Shown: positions 19,690 to 27,376 of the stretch, piece by piece
Layout of the letters: the number at the start of each line of letters is the position of its first letter
Numbering within the stretch: the first letter of the stretch is position 1
Assembly: GCF_026723765.1 (NCBI RefSeq)
Contig: NZ_CP113524.1
Coordinates: 62,001 to 126,000, forward strand
Length of the DNA: 64,000 bases
Direction: 5' to 3'
From: Lacrimispora xylanolytica
GTDB lineage: Bacteria > Bacillota > Clostridia > Lachnospirales > Lachnospiraceae
Notes under the pieces: generated by a model
Told to the model about the DNA's origin: nothing
What the model saw: the letters and a program-made list of their open reading frames with translations, nothing else
Databases searched by the model: none
Made by a program: the position numbers and the translations under genes

Positions 19690-21960
19690 TCATTTCCTGA
19701 CAGGAAATGCAACACTTGCTTTAAATAAGTCTCCGTCAATATAAAGGTTAAACTGTCCGCCTTGAAGCTCAGTGAGGCTCTTGGCAATGGAAATTCCAAG
19801 TCCGCTACCTTCCGTGGTTCTTGCCACATCTCCACGGACAAAGCGTTCGGTCAGTTCATCCGCCTTTATGTTCAGGGGATTTTCTGAAATATTCTTCATG
19901 GTGAAAATCACCATATCGTCTTCTTTTATCATATCTACATACACCCTGCTGTGCTCCATGGCATACTTAAAGGCATTGTTGTAGAGATTTTCAAGGACTC
20001 TCCATAAGTATCTTCCGTCTGCTTCTATAAAAATAGATTCATCTGGCAGAGAAGACACAAGTTCCAGATGGCGGAGGGAAAATTTCTCTTCAAATTCACC
20101 ATTTGTCTGCTGTATCAGTTCCACAAAGTCTATATTTAGTATTTCCAGCTTTAAATTGCCAGAACTGGCCTTAGAAGCTTCTACAAGATCCTCAGTCAAA
20201 GTTTTAAGACGGTGGGACTTTTGTTCCAGTACCTCTAAGTAACCTAATATTTTCTCATCTTTAATTCCTTCTCGCTTGATGAGATCCACATAGTTAATGA
20301 TGGAGGTAAGGGGGGTTTTTATATCATGAGACACATTGGTAATAAGATCCGTTTTTAATCGTTCGCTACGCACCTTTTCCTGTAAGGCTGCTTCCAGACC
20401 GGTGCCGATGTGGTTGATATGCTCTGCCAGCTCCCGCTCTTTTCCGTTAAAGGAAGCGGTATTGATCTTATAGGTGGTGTTACCCTGTGATATATGGAGC
20501 AGTGCCTGGTTGATCTGATCTGTTTCCCATGCATGGCGGTACATTTTATGAAAGACCCACAAATCAAAGGCTAGAAATAAAATGCTGATAGCGCCCATTA
20601 AGATTCGGGATGCAAGGTCCGTATAGGTAAATAACAGGATGCAGAAGGACAGTATCATGATGATGTTAAATGCCAGGTAAAAAATATAGGCGAACATGAT
20701 TCTGGTGGTGAAGCGGTGGTTCTTAAAGTAAAGAGATAGATTTTTCCGCCACCGGAATAAAAGACTTCCGGTCCAGAGGGTGCCTGCCTTATACCGCTTT
20801 AGCAGACTTAAAGAGAACATGAGTCCTGCGGCATAGTAGATTAATACCCGTAATACCAGTTCCCCGTAATACCACTGCTCTTCGGCAAGAAACAGATGTA
20901 TGATCTTATTAAACAGCTGGTCAGCCAGAAACAGGGAGCATAAGGTAGCGGCCAGGTATATTAAAAAGCAGCCTTCCGCTGGAAGGAGCTTTACCCGTTT
21001 GATCTTAGGCTGATAAGGGCCTTTTTCTTCCAGTCCGGTTAAGCTTACCAGGACATAGAGAGTAGCGGCACTGCCTAGAATTCCAAACAAAAGACTTACA
21101 ATCCCAGAGATGTACAGCAGCCGAACCTGATTATAGGCTTCAGAGGCTGTTTCATAAGCATCGTGATAGGGATAGGAAGTATCAACCCCTATGGTCATGT
21201 GGTAATTGCCATTGTTATAGGGATTCATCTTTTCCAGCTGAGCGGAGACGTCCTTAGGGACTGTCGTTAAGTTAGAATCCACGTAAAGAGATTCCCCGGT
21301 CACATATAAGTATTTCCCCATGGCCTTAAAATCATCCACGGACTTCCCGGCAACGTTTCGGTATAGCTTATATTCCTTCTGTGAATTCTGGTAACGTACT
21401 TCGAATTTTAAGTTGCTTGGATTTTGGATAAAGCGGTAATAAAAGGAGTAATAATTGCCCAGATGGGTAAGGACTTCATACGAAAGCTGATCCATGGTAA
21501 GAAAGGCCTGTCCTGGCTCTGTAGCAACAAAGTCAGGCTCATAGGCTCTATAGTCCACCCGGACGTTTAAGTTCTTATTATCAGAGTCAGGAAGATGCCC
21601 ACCGCTGACCTTAAACTGTTCATTTAAGTAATACCCCTGGGACTTGGCCCGACGGATCATCTCATCTACGGTATACTCCTTGGTAGAATTAGGGCCGTCC
21701 GTAACTCTGACAATTGGCTTTGAGTAATCAATTCTTCCGTCTGTTTCAAAAACCTCTTTGTATTTAACGTAATTGAAGATTTCGTCAATATCAGCCCGTA
21801 GCTGCTTTGTAAACTCCGGGGTGTCTTCATAGGTTTCGTGGGTGATCCAGCTGATGCCTTCTCCGTAGTGGATGTTGTTGTACATGATGGTAACGCCTAC
21901 CACCACGAGAAAGGAGAAGATGATATGCAAAAGGACGGCTGCTTCTTTTCTCTTTTTCAT
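19690..21960 (-). CDS. Sensor histidine kinase
   Basis: A 756-aa membrane sensor. One N-terminal helix (residues 9-27), an extracellular domain to about 280, then about five more helices to 475. The kinase core follows: HisKA with TNVSHDIKTPLTSI (phosphorylated His about residue 543), the N box ENLYNNAFKYA and the G box GSGLGISIAKS. Residues after 480 may include a HAMP-like linker (LLHISQGNTTYKINT). The large extracellular part suggests an envelope signal; the ligand is unknown. It starts 8 bases after the response regulator stop, with AGGAGCG as ribosome site. Confidence 0.93.
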   Translation of the reverse strand: MKKRKEAAVLLHIIFSFLVVVGVTIMYNNIHYGEGISWITHETYEDTPEFTKQLRADIDEIFNYVKYKEVFETDGRIDYSKPIVRVTDGPNSTKEYTVDEMIRRAKSQGYYLNEQFKVSGGHLPDSDNKNLNVRVDYRAYEPDFVATEPGQAFLTMDQLSYEVLTHLGNYYSFYYRFIQNPSNLKFEVRYQNSQKEYKLYRNVAGKSVDDFKAMGKYLYVTGESLYVDSNLTTVPKDVSAQLEKMNPYNNGNYHMTIGVDTSYPYHDAYETASEAYNQVRLLYISGIVSLLFGILGSAATLYVLVSLTGLEEKGPYQPKIKRVKLLPAEGCFLIYLAATLCSLFLADQLFNKIIHLFLAEEQWYYGELVLRVLIYYAAGLMFSLSLLKRYKAGTLWTGSLLFRWRKNLSLYFKNHRFTTRIMFAYIFYLAFNIIMILSFCILLFTYTDLASRILMGAISILFLAFDLWVFHKMYRHAWETDQINQALLHISQGNTTYKINTASFNGKERELAEHINHIGTGLEAALQEKVRSERLKTDLITNVSHDIKTPLTSIINYVDLIKREGIKDEKILGYLEVLEQKSHRLKTLTEDLVEASKASSGNLKLEILNIDFVELIQQTNGEFEEKFSLRHLELVSSLPDESIFIEADGRYLWRVLENLYNNAFKYAMEHSRVYVDMIKEDDMVIFTMKNISENPLNIKADELTERFVRGDVARTTEGSGLGISIAKSLTELQGGQFNLYIDGDLFKASVAFPVRK

Positions 21961-21968
21961 AATCGCTC

Positions 21969-22664
21969 CTATTGTTTCTCGATCTTATACCCAACTCCCC
22001 AGACCACCTTTAAATAGCGGGGCTCTCTGGGATTGATTTCGATTTTTTCCCGGATGTGTCGGATGTGCACGGCTACGGTGTTGTCTGCGCCAATGGCTTC
22101 CTCATTCCAGATCTGCTCGTAAATTTCGTCAATGGAAAATACTTTTCCTGCATTCTTTACAAGAAGTAACAGGATGTTATATTCAATTGGAGTCAGCTTG
22201 ATTAACTCATCGTCAACGGTCACTTCTTTATTGTCGTCGTTGATAGAAAGGCCGCCGCATTTATAGACTGCTCCCGCAGGCTGCTGATTCATGTTTCCAA
22301 GCTGGGTGTAGCGGCGGAGCTGAGATTTTACCCTGGCAACCAGCTCTAAGGGATTAAATGGCTTTGTGATATAATCATCGGCACCGATGTTAAGACCTAA
22401 AATCTTATCGGTGTCTTCTGCTTTGGCGGACAGGATAATGATTGGGATGCTGCTTGTCTCCCGTACCTTTAAGGTGGTCCTAATTCCGTCAAGTCCTGGC
22501 ATCATTACATCAAGGATCATGAGATCCACTTCATTCTCTTCTAAAAGCTCCAGGGCCTCAAAGCCGTCATAAGCTTTAATGACCTGAAAGCCTTCTCCTG
22601 TTAAATATATATCAATGGCTTCTACTATTTGTTTGTCGTCATCACATACTAAGATATTCTGCAT
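21969..22664 (-). CDS. OmpR/PhoB-type response regulator
   Basis: A 231-aa two-domain regulator. The receiver has the acidic pair CDDD, phospho-acceptor Asp in DLMILDVMMPGLDG and Lys in DDYITKPFNPLE. The winged-helix output domain ends in DNTVAVHIRHIREKIE and VWGVGYKIE. It is the first gene of a two-gene operon with the sensor kinase. AGGAGG lies 7 bases before the ATG. TATAAT is at 22691-22686 on the minus strand, only 17 bases from the phage att core, so any -35 element lies in the core or in phage DNA. Confidence 0.95.
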   Translation of the reverse strand: MQNILVCDDDKQIVEAIDIYLTGEGFQVIKAYDGFEALELLEENEVDLMILDVMMPGLDGIRTTLKVRETSSIPIIILSAKAEDTDKILGLNIGADDYITKPFNPLELVARVKSQLRRYTQLGNMNQQPAGAVYKCGGLSINDDNKEVTVDDELIKLTPIEYNILLLLVKNAGKVFSIDEIYEQIWNEEAIGADNTVAVHIRHIREKIEINPREPRYLKVVWGVGYKIEKQ

Positions 22665-22707
22665 AAGAAAACCTCCTTTTCAATTATTATACAACGAAGG
22701 TAGTAAA

Positions 22708-22725
22708 AAAGCACTTTACTTTTTT
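22708..22725. other. Probable attL core of the prophage
   Basis: An 18-bp sequence AAAGCACTTTACTTTTTT identical to 61814-61831. It lies between the response regulator promoter and the integrase gene. The flanking bases differ on both sides, as expected of a crossover core. Confidence 0.85.
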
Positions 22726-22747
22726 ATGAAGCAAGGGAGCCCTTTAT

Positions 22748-23884
22748 TTATGCGTGTTTGAGGGCTATTATTTTATCACTTGACTGCATTTTGACTGCAT
22801 CGTAGTATGAATCCAGTTTATCCATTTTTACATCCGCGTATCCAAAATGGGTGTAAGTGTCCATGGTTGTCTTTATGTCATCGTGGCCTAAAAGGTATTG
22901 TGCTTGCTTAATATCCACCCCCGCCTTATATAGATCGCTTGCATAGGTATGACGGAAGATATGTGCGGTAATATCGTTTGATAACGGAGTTTTTGACACG
23001 GCTTGCAATTTCATAAGTATTTTATTCCAGCGTCCATTAAATGAACCTAAACCAATATAATTGTCAGTATTAGACTTGAACAAAATACCTGACTTTTCGG
23101 CTGTGTACTCAAGTAAAATATTAAGAAGAACGTTTGGTATGGGAATATATCGTTTTCCAGCCGTTGTTTTTGTGTAATCTTGTAAACAGTCGCTTAATTT
23201 TTTACTAGTGACCAATGTTTTTGATACCTCGATACGCTTCTTTTTAAAATCTATATCCGATACATTCAGTGCCAGGGCCTCGCATTTTCTCATACCTGTG
23301 TACAGAAGTAGGTTAATAAAGCAACGTTCAAAAGCATTCAAATCAGCCTTATCAATAAGTTGTCTTTCTGATAATGTTAGGGCTCGCTTTTTTGCCTTTC
23401 TCGCATTTCTAATGTCCTTCATGCCTGCTGTAATATCTCCCACCATTATTTCTTTATACACAGCGTAACGAACAATCGCTCGAATTCTTCCTAAGCACGT
23501 ATTGTAGCGGATTAATTTACCGGAAGCGATCATGGCCGCGCGGAAAGCCTCAATATGGCTTTGTCTTAAGCTCTTTGCTTTGATCTCTCCTATGTATGAA
23601 TTTATAGTTCTTAGCTCACTACGAATAACAGTAACTGATTGATCCGTAATACTACCTATTTTCTCATTGGTAAGCCACAATTCGGATAGCTCCCGGAATG
23701 TGATATTTTCCTCTTGAAGTATAATCCCCTTGTCCTTAAGGCTCATAAAGTCTCTGTAATTCTTATCCAATTCCTTTAAAGTCTCTCCATAAAGAGTTTT
23801 GCGGACAGGTTTACCATCTTTTATCCCGATGGTTACCTGCTTTGCGTATCTGCCGTCCTTTCTTTTCTTTCGTTTTTCAGCCAT
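22748..23884 (-). CDS. int: Phage tyrosine integrase
   Basis: A 378-aa tyrosine recombinase. An N-terminal arm-binding region (AP2-like, KRKKRKDGRYAKQVTIG) precedes a SAM-like core-binding domain (60-150) and the catalytic domain with Arg199 (TGMRKCEAL), Lys244, His308 and Arg311 (HIFRHTYAS), His334 (LLGH) and nucleophile Tyr344. It lies next to attL and its last codons contain the repeat thought to be an arm site. Catalyses integration and, with the excisionase at 26781, excision. Confidence 0.96.
   Translation of the reverse strand: MAEKRKKRKDGRYAKQVTIGIKDGKPVRKTLYGETLKELDKNYRDFMSLKDKGIILQEENITFRELSELWLTNEKIGSITDQSVTVIRSELRTINSYIGEIKAKSLRQSHIEAFRAAMIASGKLIRYNTCLGRIRAIVRYAVYKEIMVGDITAGMKDIRNARKAKKRALTLSERQLIDKADLNAFERCFINLLLYTGMRKCEALALNVSDIDFKKKRIEVSKTLVTSKKLSDCLQDYTKTTAGKRYIPIPNVLLNILLEYTAEKSGILFKSNTDNYIGLGSFNGRWNKILMKLQAVSKTPLSNDITAHIFRHTYASDLYKAGVDIKQAQYLLGHDDIKTTMDTYTHFGYADVKMDKLDSYYDAVKMQSSDKIIALKHA
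22781..22800. repeat. Arm-type integrase site candidate, left
   Basis: Two tandem copies of a TGACTGCAT unit in the last codons of the integrase gene. The same 20 bases occur at 61677-61696 near attR, in the same orientation, with a diverged third copy at 61706. Pairs of short direct repeats at both ends of a prophage fit the arm sites bound by the integrase N-terminus. Confidence 0.6.
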
Positions 23885-23927
23885 ATTATCATTTCCTTTC
23901 TATTTTTGAGTATAAAAATAACGCCCC

Positions 23928-23956
23928 TTGCCAGCGCGTTTCGAAAATGATATAAT
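23928..23956 (+). promoter_or_regulatory. Promoter reading away from the integrase
   Basis: TTGCCA, a 17-base spacer and a perfect TATAAT on the plus strand, in the gap between two minus-strand genes. No plus-strand gene follows; a terminator hairpin lies 60-90 bases downstream. Confidence 0.6.
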
Positions 23957-23962
23957 CTGTTT

Positions 23963-24047
23963 GGGAATGATTGTATCTTTTCGGCATATCCGGTAAGAGA
24001 AAATCTATATGTAAAGCCGTTCGGTACGCCAATACCGGGCGGTTTTT
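23963..24047 (+). ncRNA. Putative phage small RNA
   Basis: A near-consensus promoter (23928-23956) and a terminator (stem 24017-24026 with 24033-24042, then T5) define a predicted transcript of about 85 bases on the plus strand. It contains only a nine-codon open frame (MIVSFRHIR). Start point is inferred from the promoter. The hairpin might instead be the terminator of the minus-strand gene at 24058, although the T-run favours the plus strand. Confidence 0.45.
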
Positions 24048-24057
24048 GCGTACTATA

Positions 24058-24687
24058 TTAGTTTAAGTTTAAAGTTGCTTTGGTAGTCTTTTTGCTCGTA
24101 CTCCAGTCCCACAAATCTTCAAGAGTGAGAATGATATCACTTTTGTCAGAAATCTTGAACGCTTCAGCCACATTAAGGGTTATTCCGGGCATTACATTCT
24201 TGGTACGATTATTGATAGCCTTATTCTCTGCAGATGGTAGATACGCTCTGTCGCATTCAATACCATTTTGGTAAGCCTTTATATAACTTCCACTTCCCAT
24301 TGCACTTAATTCCTTATCTGATTTGTTAGTAAAATCGTAATATACAATAACACATGCATTGCCCTCATAGTCTGTAGAGATTTCATGTTTGGTATATCTG
24401 ACTTGACTGTCTTTAATGGCAAAATCAAAGAGTGGAGCCTGAATCATGGCGCCGTCTGCCCCTACTTGCTTGCCGTCAGGAGTGGTTGTGTTTGTAAGAA
24501 TATAACCAGATTCATTAAAATAGTATTGCTTTCCATCAATATCTTGCCAGGAGTTAACTGGGTATCCCCCATCCTGATTCTGATACCACCAACCGGTTGC
24601 GTCCTGCTTCCATTCTCCTGCAAAAGTTGTTATGCCCATTACTGCAGACAGTGCTGCGGTCACAAGTAGTAATCTTGTCTTTTTCAT
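24058..24687 (-). CDS. Secreted protein with wall-binding repeats and DUF5067-like domain
   Basis: A 209-aa protein with a clear signal peptide (LLLVTAALSAVMGITTFA, cut before GEW). Residues 24-75 hold choline-binding/CW_binding-type repeats (WKQDATGWWYQNQDGG, GKQYYFNESGYI). The C-terminal 110 residues form a beta-rich domain (CVIVYYDFTNKSDKELSA) resembling DUF5067. The ribosome site is GGAGG. It sits between integrase and repressor, the place where temperate phages often carry lysogenic conversion or superinfection exclusion genes. The wall-binding repeats resemble those of the endolysin at 60549. Confidence 0.85.
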   Translation of the reverse strand: MKKTRLLLVTAALSAVMGITTFAGEWKQDATGWWYQNQDGGYPVNSWQDIDGKQYYFNESGYILTNTTTPDGKQVGADGAMIQAPLFDFAIKDSQVRYTKHEISTDYEGNACVIVYYDFTNKSDKELSAMGSGSYIKAYQNGIECDRAYLPSAENKAINNRTKNVMPGITLNVAEAFKISDKSDIILTLEDLWDWSTSKKTTKATLNLN

Positions 24688-24756
24688 CCCATTACCTCCG
24701 TAATATTATTTTATTAAAAAGCCATAGGCTATTTTAATTTTTTATTTATATATAAT

Positions 24757-25308
24757 CTACTCATCAAAGAAAGCATCATCGTGTTTTTTCATTTCTTCAG
24801 TTACTTCTATATCTGTGCGCTCATGGGCTGCATTAGGAAGGAGATGTGGCTTTTCAAGAGAGGGATTTTTTTCTCTTGGTAAATGAATTGTAACATCAAG
24901 CTCCTTTACCTGCTTATTAAGTTCTGCTATGGCTTCGGTGCGGGCGGTCTCTTTGTCTAATATATAATTTACTATTTCTTTTCCGGAAGAATCAAGTAAT
25001 CGGTATTTTATTATGTGTTCTATTTCAGATGGCTTTATATTAAAGTCAGTGCCATTTACATTTATGGTATAGGTATCTGAGTCTGTAATATGTGGAACAT
25101 CTTCATCTTCCCAACCCATTAGATACGGAACTGTTGTGCGCAAAGCTTTAGCAAATTCAACTACCTTACTTTGTACGATATCATTGGTACCATTTTCTAT
25201 CTTAGCTATAGTGGATTTATTTCTGTAACCGAGCGACGTTGCTAAATCCTCCTGGGTCATGCCTATAGATTCTCTTTTTTCTTTTATTCTCTTACCAATA
25301 TCCGCCAT
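24757..25308 (-). CDS. CI-type phage repressor (HTH XRE family)
   Basis: A 183-aa protein. The N-terminal helix-turn-helix (MADIGKRIKEKRESIGMTQE, LGYRNKSTIAKIENG) is a standard XRE DNA-binding domain. The C-terminal part is acidic and helical, and I see no Ser/Lys pair of an S24 autoprotease, so induction may not follow the LexA-like self-cleavage route. The ATG at 25308 has AGAGGG upstream; an in-frame start 42 bases earlier gives an unlikely tail. It is divergent from the Cro-like gene and the gap between them contains palindromic operators. Confidence 0.92.
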   Translation of the reverse strand: MADIGKRIKEKRESIGMTQEDLATSLGYRNKSTIAKIENGTNDIVQSKVVEFAKALRTTVPYLMGWEDEDVPHITDSDTYTINVNGTDFNIKPSEIEHIIKYRLLDSSGKEIVNYILDKETARTEAIAELNKQVKELDVTIHLPREKNPSLEKPHLLPNAAHERTDIEVTEEMKKHDDAFFDE

Positions 25309-25340
25309 AAAAATCCCTCTATTTCCTAAGTGATAATATA

Positions 25341-25369
25341 AATATAACACAGAGTTTATTTTAAATCAA
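25341..25369 (-). promoter_or_regulatory. Repressor promoter
   Basis: On the minus strand, TTGATT at 25369-25364, 17-base spacer and TATATT at 25346-25341, 33 bases before the repressor ATG. The -35 box overlaps the imperfect operator at 25356-25368, so the repressor probably controls its own gene. Confidence 0.65.
25356..25368 (-). promoter_or_regulatory. Operator site 1 (imperfect)
   Basis: Minus-strand TGATTTAAAATAA, one base away from the palindrome TGATTTAAAATCA found twice nearby. It covers the repressor -35 box. Confidence 0.55.
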
Positions 25370-25397
25370 TTATTTTTGTGTAAATATGGAAAAGTAG

Positions 25398-25426
25398 TTG
25401 ACTTTGAATCACCACAATGATATATT
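25398..25426 (+). promoter_or_regulatory. Early rightward promoter (cro side)
   Basis: TTGACT, 17-base spacer and TATATT, 46 bases before the Cro-like start. One operator overlaps the -35 box and another lies just downstream of the start point. Confidence 0.75.
25399..25411. promoter_or_regulatory. Operator site 2
   Basis: TGACTTTGAATCA, a 13-bp near-palindrome with the same TGA...TCA ends and spacing as the other sites. It overlaps the -35 box of the early promoter. Confidence 0.6.
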
Positions 25427-25435
25427 ATATATAGG

Positions 25436-25448
25436 TGATTTAAAATCA
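25436..25448. promoter_or_regulatory. Operator site 3
   Basis: Perfect palindrome TGATTTAAAATCA just downstream of the early promoter start point, centred 37 bp from site 2. Identical to the site at 25683. Confidence 0.7.
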
Positions 25449-25471
25449 TCAAAAGAAGGGAGGTAGTAATA

Positions 25472-25690
25472 TTGACTAACACAGTCCTTTTAAAAGATTT
25501 GATAGCTAAAAAAGGCTTAAAAATGAAGTTCGTTGCGAATCACCTAGGACTCTCAGCATATGGATTTCAATTAAAGATTAGTAATAAGCAGGAATTTAAA
25601 ACAAGTGAAGTATCGGCTCTTTGTGATTTGTTGGGAATTAGATCGTTAAGAGAGAAAGAAGAAATTTTTTTTGTCAAACAGATGATTTAA
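25472..25690 (+). CDS. Cro-like HTH protein
   Basis: A 72-aa small DNA-binding protein, start TTG with GGGAGG upstream. The central segment MKFVANHLGLSAYGFQLKIS fits a helix-turn-helix, and the C-terminal CDLLGI matches phage Cro/ArpU-type small regulators. First gene of the rightward early transcript; expected to oppose the CI repressor at the same operators. Its stop codon overlaps operator site 4. Confidence 0.85.
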   Translation: MTNTVLLKDLIAKKGLKMKFVANHLGLSAYGFQLKISNKQEFKTSEVSALCDLLGIRSLREKEEIFFVKQMI

Positions 25691-25695
25691 AATCA
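25683..25695. promoter_or_regulatory. Operator site 4 at the end of cro
   Basis: A second exact copy of TGATTTAAAATCA, overlapping the TAA stop of the Cro-like gene and about 247 bp from site 3. A distant operator could allow looping or act as a transcriptional roadblock. Confidence 0.6.
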
Positions 25696-25850
25696 CTAAA
25701 CTATGCAAACTAAGAATAAATAATAGTAACTAAAGCTTGCAATTATAATGTTTGATTCTGCTCTATCTGTGAAAGTAGAAGAATCTAAATTCTTAGTAGA
25801 GAGATTACCAACTTTCAACACATTAAAATCTGGAGGTAACAGAAAGGGAA

Positions 25851-25973
25851 ATGAGTCTATTGTTTGCTTTAATCGCAGCCTTAACCAGTTATACAATAGC
25901 ATTAAAATATGGGTTTGGCTTAGGTCTGTTAGCATTTTCTATTTGTTTTTTTATATTTAAAATCAATAATTAA
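25851..25973 (+). CDS. Small hydrophobic peptide (40 aa)
   Basis: MSLLFALIAALTSYTIALKY followed by a second hydrophobic stretch ending KINN: two membrane segments in 40 aa. AAAGGG and a better GGAGG lie 3 and 14 bases before the ATG, so initiation is not ideal. It ends in a 3-base overlap with the convergent membrane gene. Could be a type I toxin-like or phage accessory peptide; coding status is uncertain. Confidence 0.4.
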   Translation: MSLLFALIAALTSYTIALKYGFGLGLLAFSICFFIFKINN

Positions 25974-26596
25974 AAGTTCTTTTCAAAAATCTTAAATAAG
26001 CCAAGGAAGCAAACACTTCCTAAAAGAGTAAAAATTATTTGAGTTGTTTCATTTACTGAGTTGTAAAAAAGTTTTCCTAATGCAATTAGAATTGCGAGGA
26101 TAAAAAGCGCTGCAAAAAGCGTGATAGCAAATATTATGGTTTTTATTATTAAGTAAAACACAAAGAAAAACTTGCTTTTGTATTGATTCCTGTTTAATCG
26201 GTATTCTAGAGTGCGTGTTTTTAATTGTAGTTTGCGACAGGATTTATCAAATGCTTTGTCTATGTATGAGCAAAGTGAGTTGAAGTTTTCAGTATTAGGG
26301 TTTACCTTACAGTAATAGTGCACACTTAGTAAATTTCCATCTGCTAGACTTTTGTTTGTTTCTATTATATCTAATGCTTTTGAGAGTATTTCTGGATCAG
26401 GATTTTGATAAAGAATAGGTTCAAGTATGTCAAAAAGTGGAAATATTAGTTTTTCATGACGCTCTTTTGTAAAAGAGATAGAGGTTTCAGATCTGAAAAT
26501 GTAAATAGAAACAACAACGGTAGCCAATATACCTATAAAATTCAGTGGGTCAAAGTTTGCTTGAGGATTGTTAATAAACTGCCCTATTAATTCCAT
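25970..26596 (-). CDS. Membrane protein of unknown function (accessory gene)
   Basis: A 208-aa AT-rich gene on the strand opposite to the early genes. One helix near residues 20-35 (IGILATVVVSIYIF) and two near the C-terminus (IIKTIIFAITLFAALFILAI, IIFTLLGSVCFLGLF), with a charged cytosolic domain between them. AAGGAGA precedes the ATG. Reverse orientation, base composition and a place beside the repressor suggest an independently expressed lysogenic gene, such as superinfection exclusion; that is inference. Family not recognised. Confidence 0.75.
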   Translation of the reverse strand: MELIGQFINNPQANFDPLNFIGILATVVVSIYIFRSETSISFTKERHEKLIFPLFDILEPILYQNPDPEILSKALDIIETNKSLADGNLLSVHYYCKVNPNTENFNSLCSYIDKAFDKSCRKLQLKTRTLEYRLNRNQYKSKFFFVFYLIIKTIIFAITLFAALFILAILIALGKLFYNSVNETTQIIFTLLGSVCFLGLFKIFEKNF

Positions 26597-26780
26597 TTTG
26601 AAATCTCCTTAATCCAAAATATTATTATATTTCATTATAAGCTCATAGGAATAAATTTACAAGAAAGAATGGTAGTACATATAGAAATTATACTATTATG
26701 CAAATCTTATCAGTAACTTAGGTGCCGTCCTGAATGTAGTAGAAGGCATTCCTATAAAGATTATGAAAGGAGGAATAGCA

Positions 26781-26966
26781 GTGTCAGACAGACAATTTCT
26801 ATCAATCAAAGAGTGCGTAGAGCGCCATGGAATAAGTCATAACACGATTGAAGCCTTGTTTAAGAGAAAAGGATCTCCAGCAATTCGTGTTGGACGTAAA
26901 TGGCAAGTGGACGTTGATAAGTGGGATCAGTATCTCCTTAAACTTGCAGATGAAGGTAAAGGATAG
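26781..26966 (+). CDS. xis: Excisionase-like HTH protein
   Basis: A 61-aa winged-helix protein of the excisionase/MerR type (LSIKECVERHGISHNTIE, then GSPAIRVGRKWQVDVDKWDQYL). Start is GTG at 26781 with AAAGGAGG; an ATG at 26763 lies before that site. Likely directs the integrase toward excision, or is a small early regulator; the role is inferred from family and position. Confidence 0.8.
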   Translation: MSDRQFLSIKECVERHGISHNTIEALFKRKGSPAIRVGRKWQVDVDKWDQYLLKLADEGKG

Positions 26967-26981
26967 GAAAGGAGGAAACTC

Positions 26982-27131
26982 ATGCGAAAGTACTATGACA
27001 ATTTAGACGATTATACCGACACCAGCCCATCAAAGCTGATGGAGCTTACAAAGCGGATTATGCCGGCGGTGATATTTACAAGTAGCTTATTCCTGATGCT
27101 TGCGATTTGTGGAGCGTTAGAGGTTATGTGA
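26982..27131 (+). CDS. Small single-helix membrane protein (49 aa)
   Basis: MRKYYDNLDDYTDTSPSKLM, then a hydrophobic helix AVIFTSSLFLMLAICGA. GGAAAGGAGG stands 6 bases before the ATG, a strong initiation signal, and the gene fits tightly between the excisionase and the next gene. Function unknown; conserved small phage proteins of this layout are common in the early region. Confidence 0.7.
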   Translation: MRKYYDNLDDYTDTSPSKLMELTKRIMPAVIFTSSLFLMLAICGALEVM

Positions 27132-27148
27132 GAGGAGGTGAGAGGAGA

Positions 27149-27376
27149 TTGGAAAAAAACAAAAATACAATTGCTGGCTTGAATGATTATGCTTTATCAG
27201 CGTGTGGATGTGATAAAGAGAAAATAGTAAAAGCTGTTGAGAATTGCGTGCTTGCAATGAGCGAATTAACCATTACAGAAAGTAAAATAGCGAGGACGCA
27301 TCTGGACAACGTCATGGAACGTATGTACAAACGTAGCCCAGATACAGTAATAGGTACTATTCAGCCTCGTCTATAA
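27149..27376 (+). CDS. Phage hypothetical protein (75 aa)
   Basis: Helical soluble protein, MEKNKNTIAGLNDYALSACG onward. The TTG start at 27149 follows AGGTGAGAGGAGA. The 3' end overlaps by 20 bases the end of a convergent small gene. No family recognised. Confidence 0.7.
   Translation: MEKNKNTIAGLNDYALSACGCDKEKIVKAVENCVLAMSELTITESKIARTHLDNVMERMYKRSPDTVIGTIQPRL

Noticed and set aside
22781-22800. 20-bp repeat as the att core itself
   Set aside because: The 18-bp repeat lies outside it on both ends, and the 20-bp repeat is inside the integrase coding region, so it suits arm sites better.
25748-25960. 70-aa open frame on the plus strand after cro
   Set aside because: No ribosome site before its ATG; the overlapping 40-aa frame at 25851 has better, though imperfect, signals and two hydrophobic segments.
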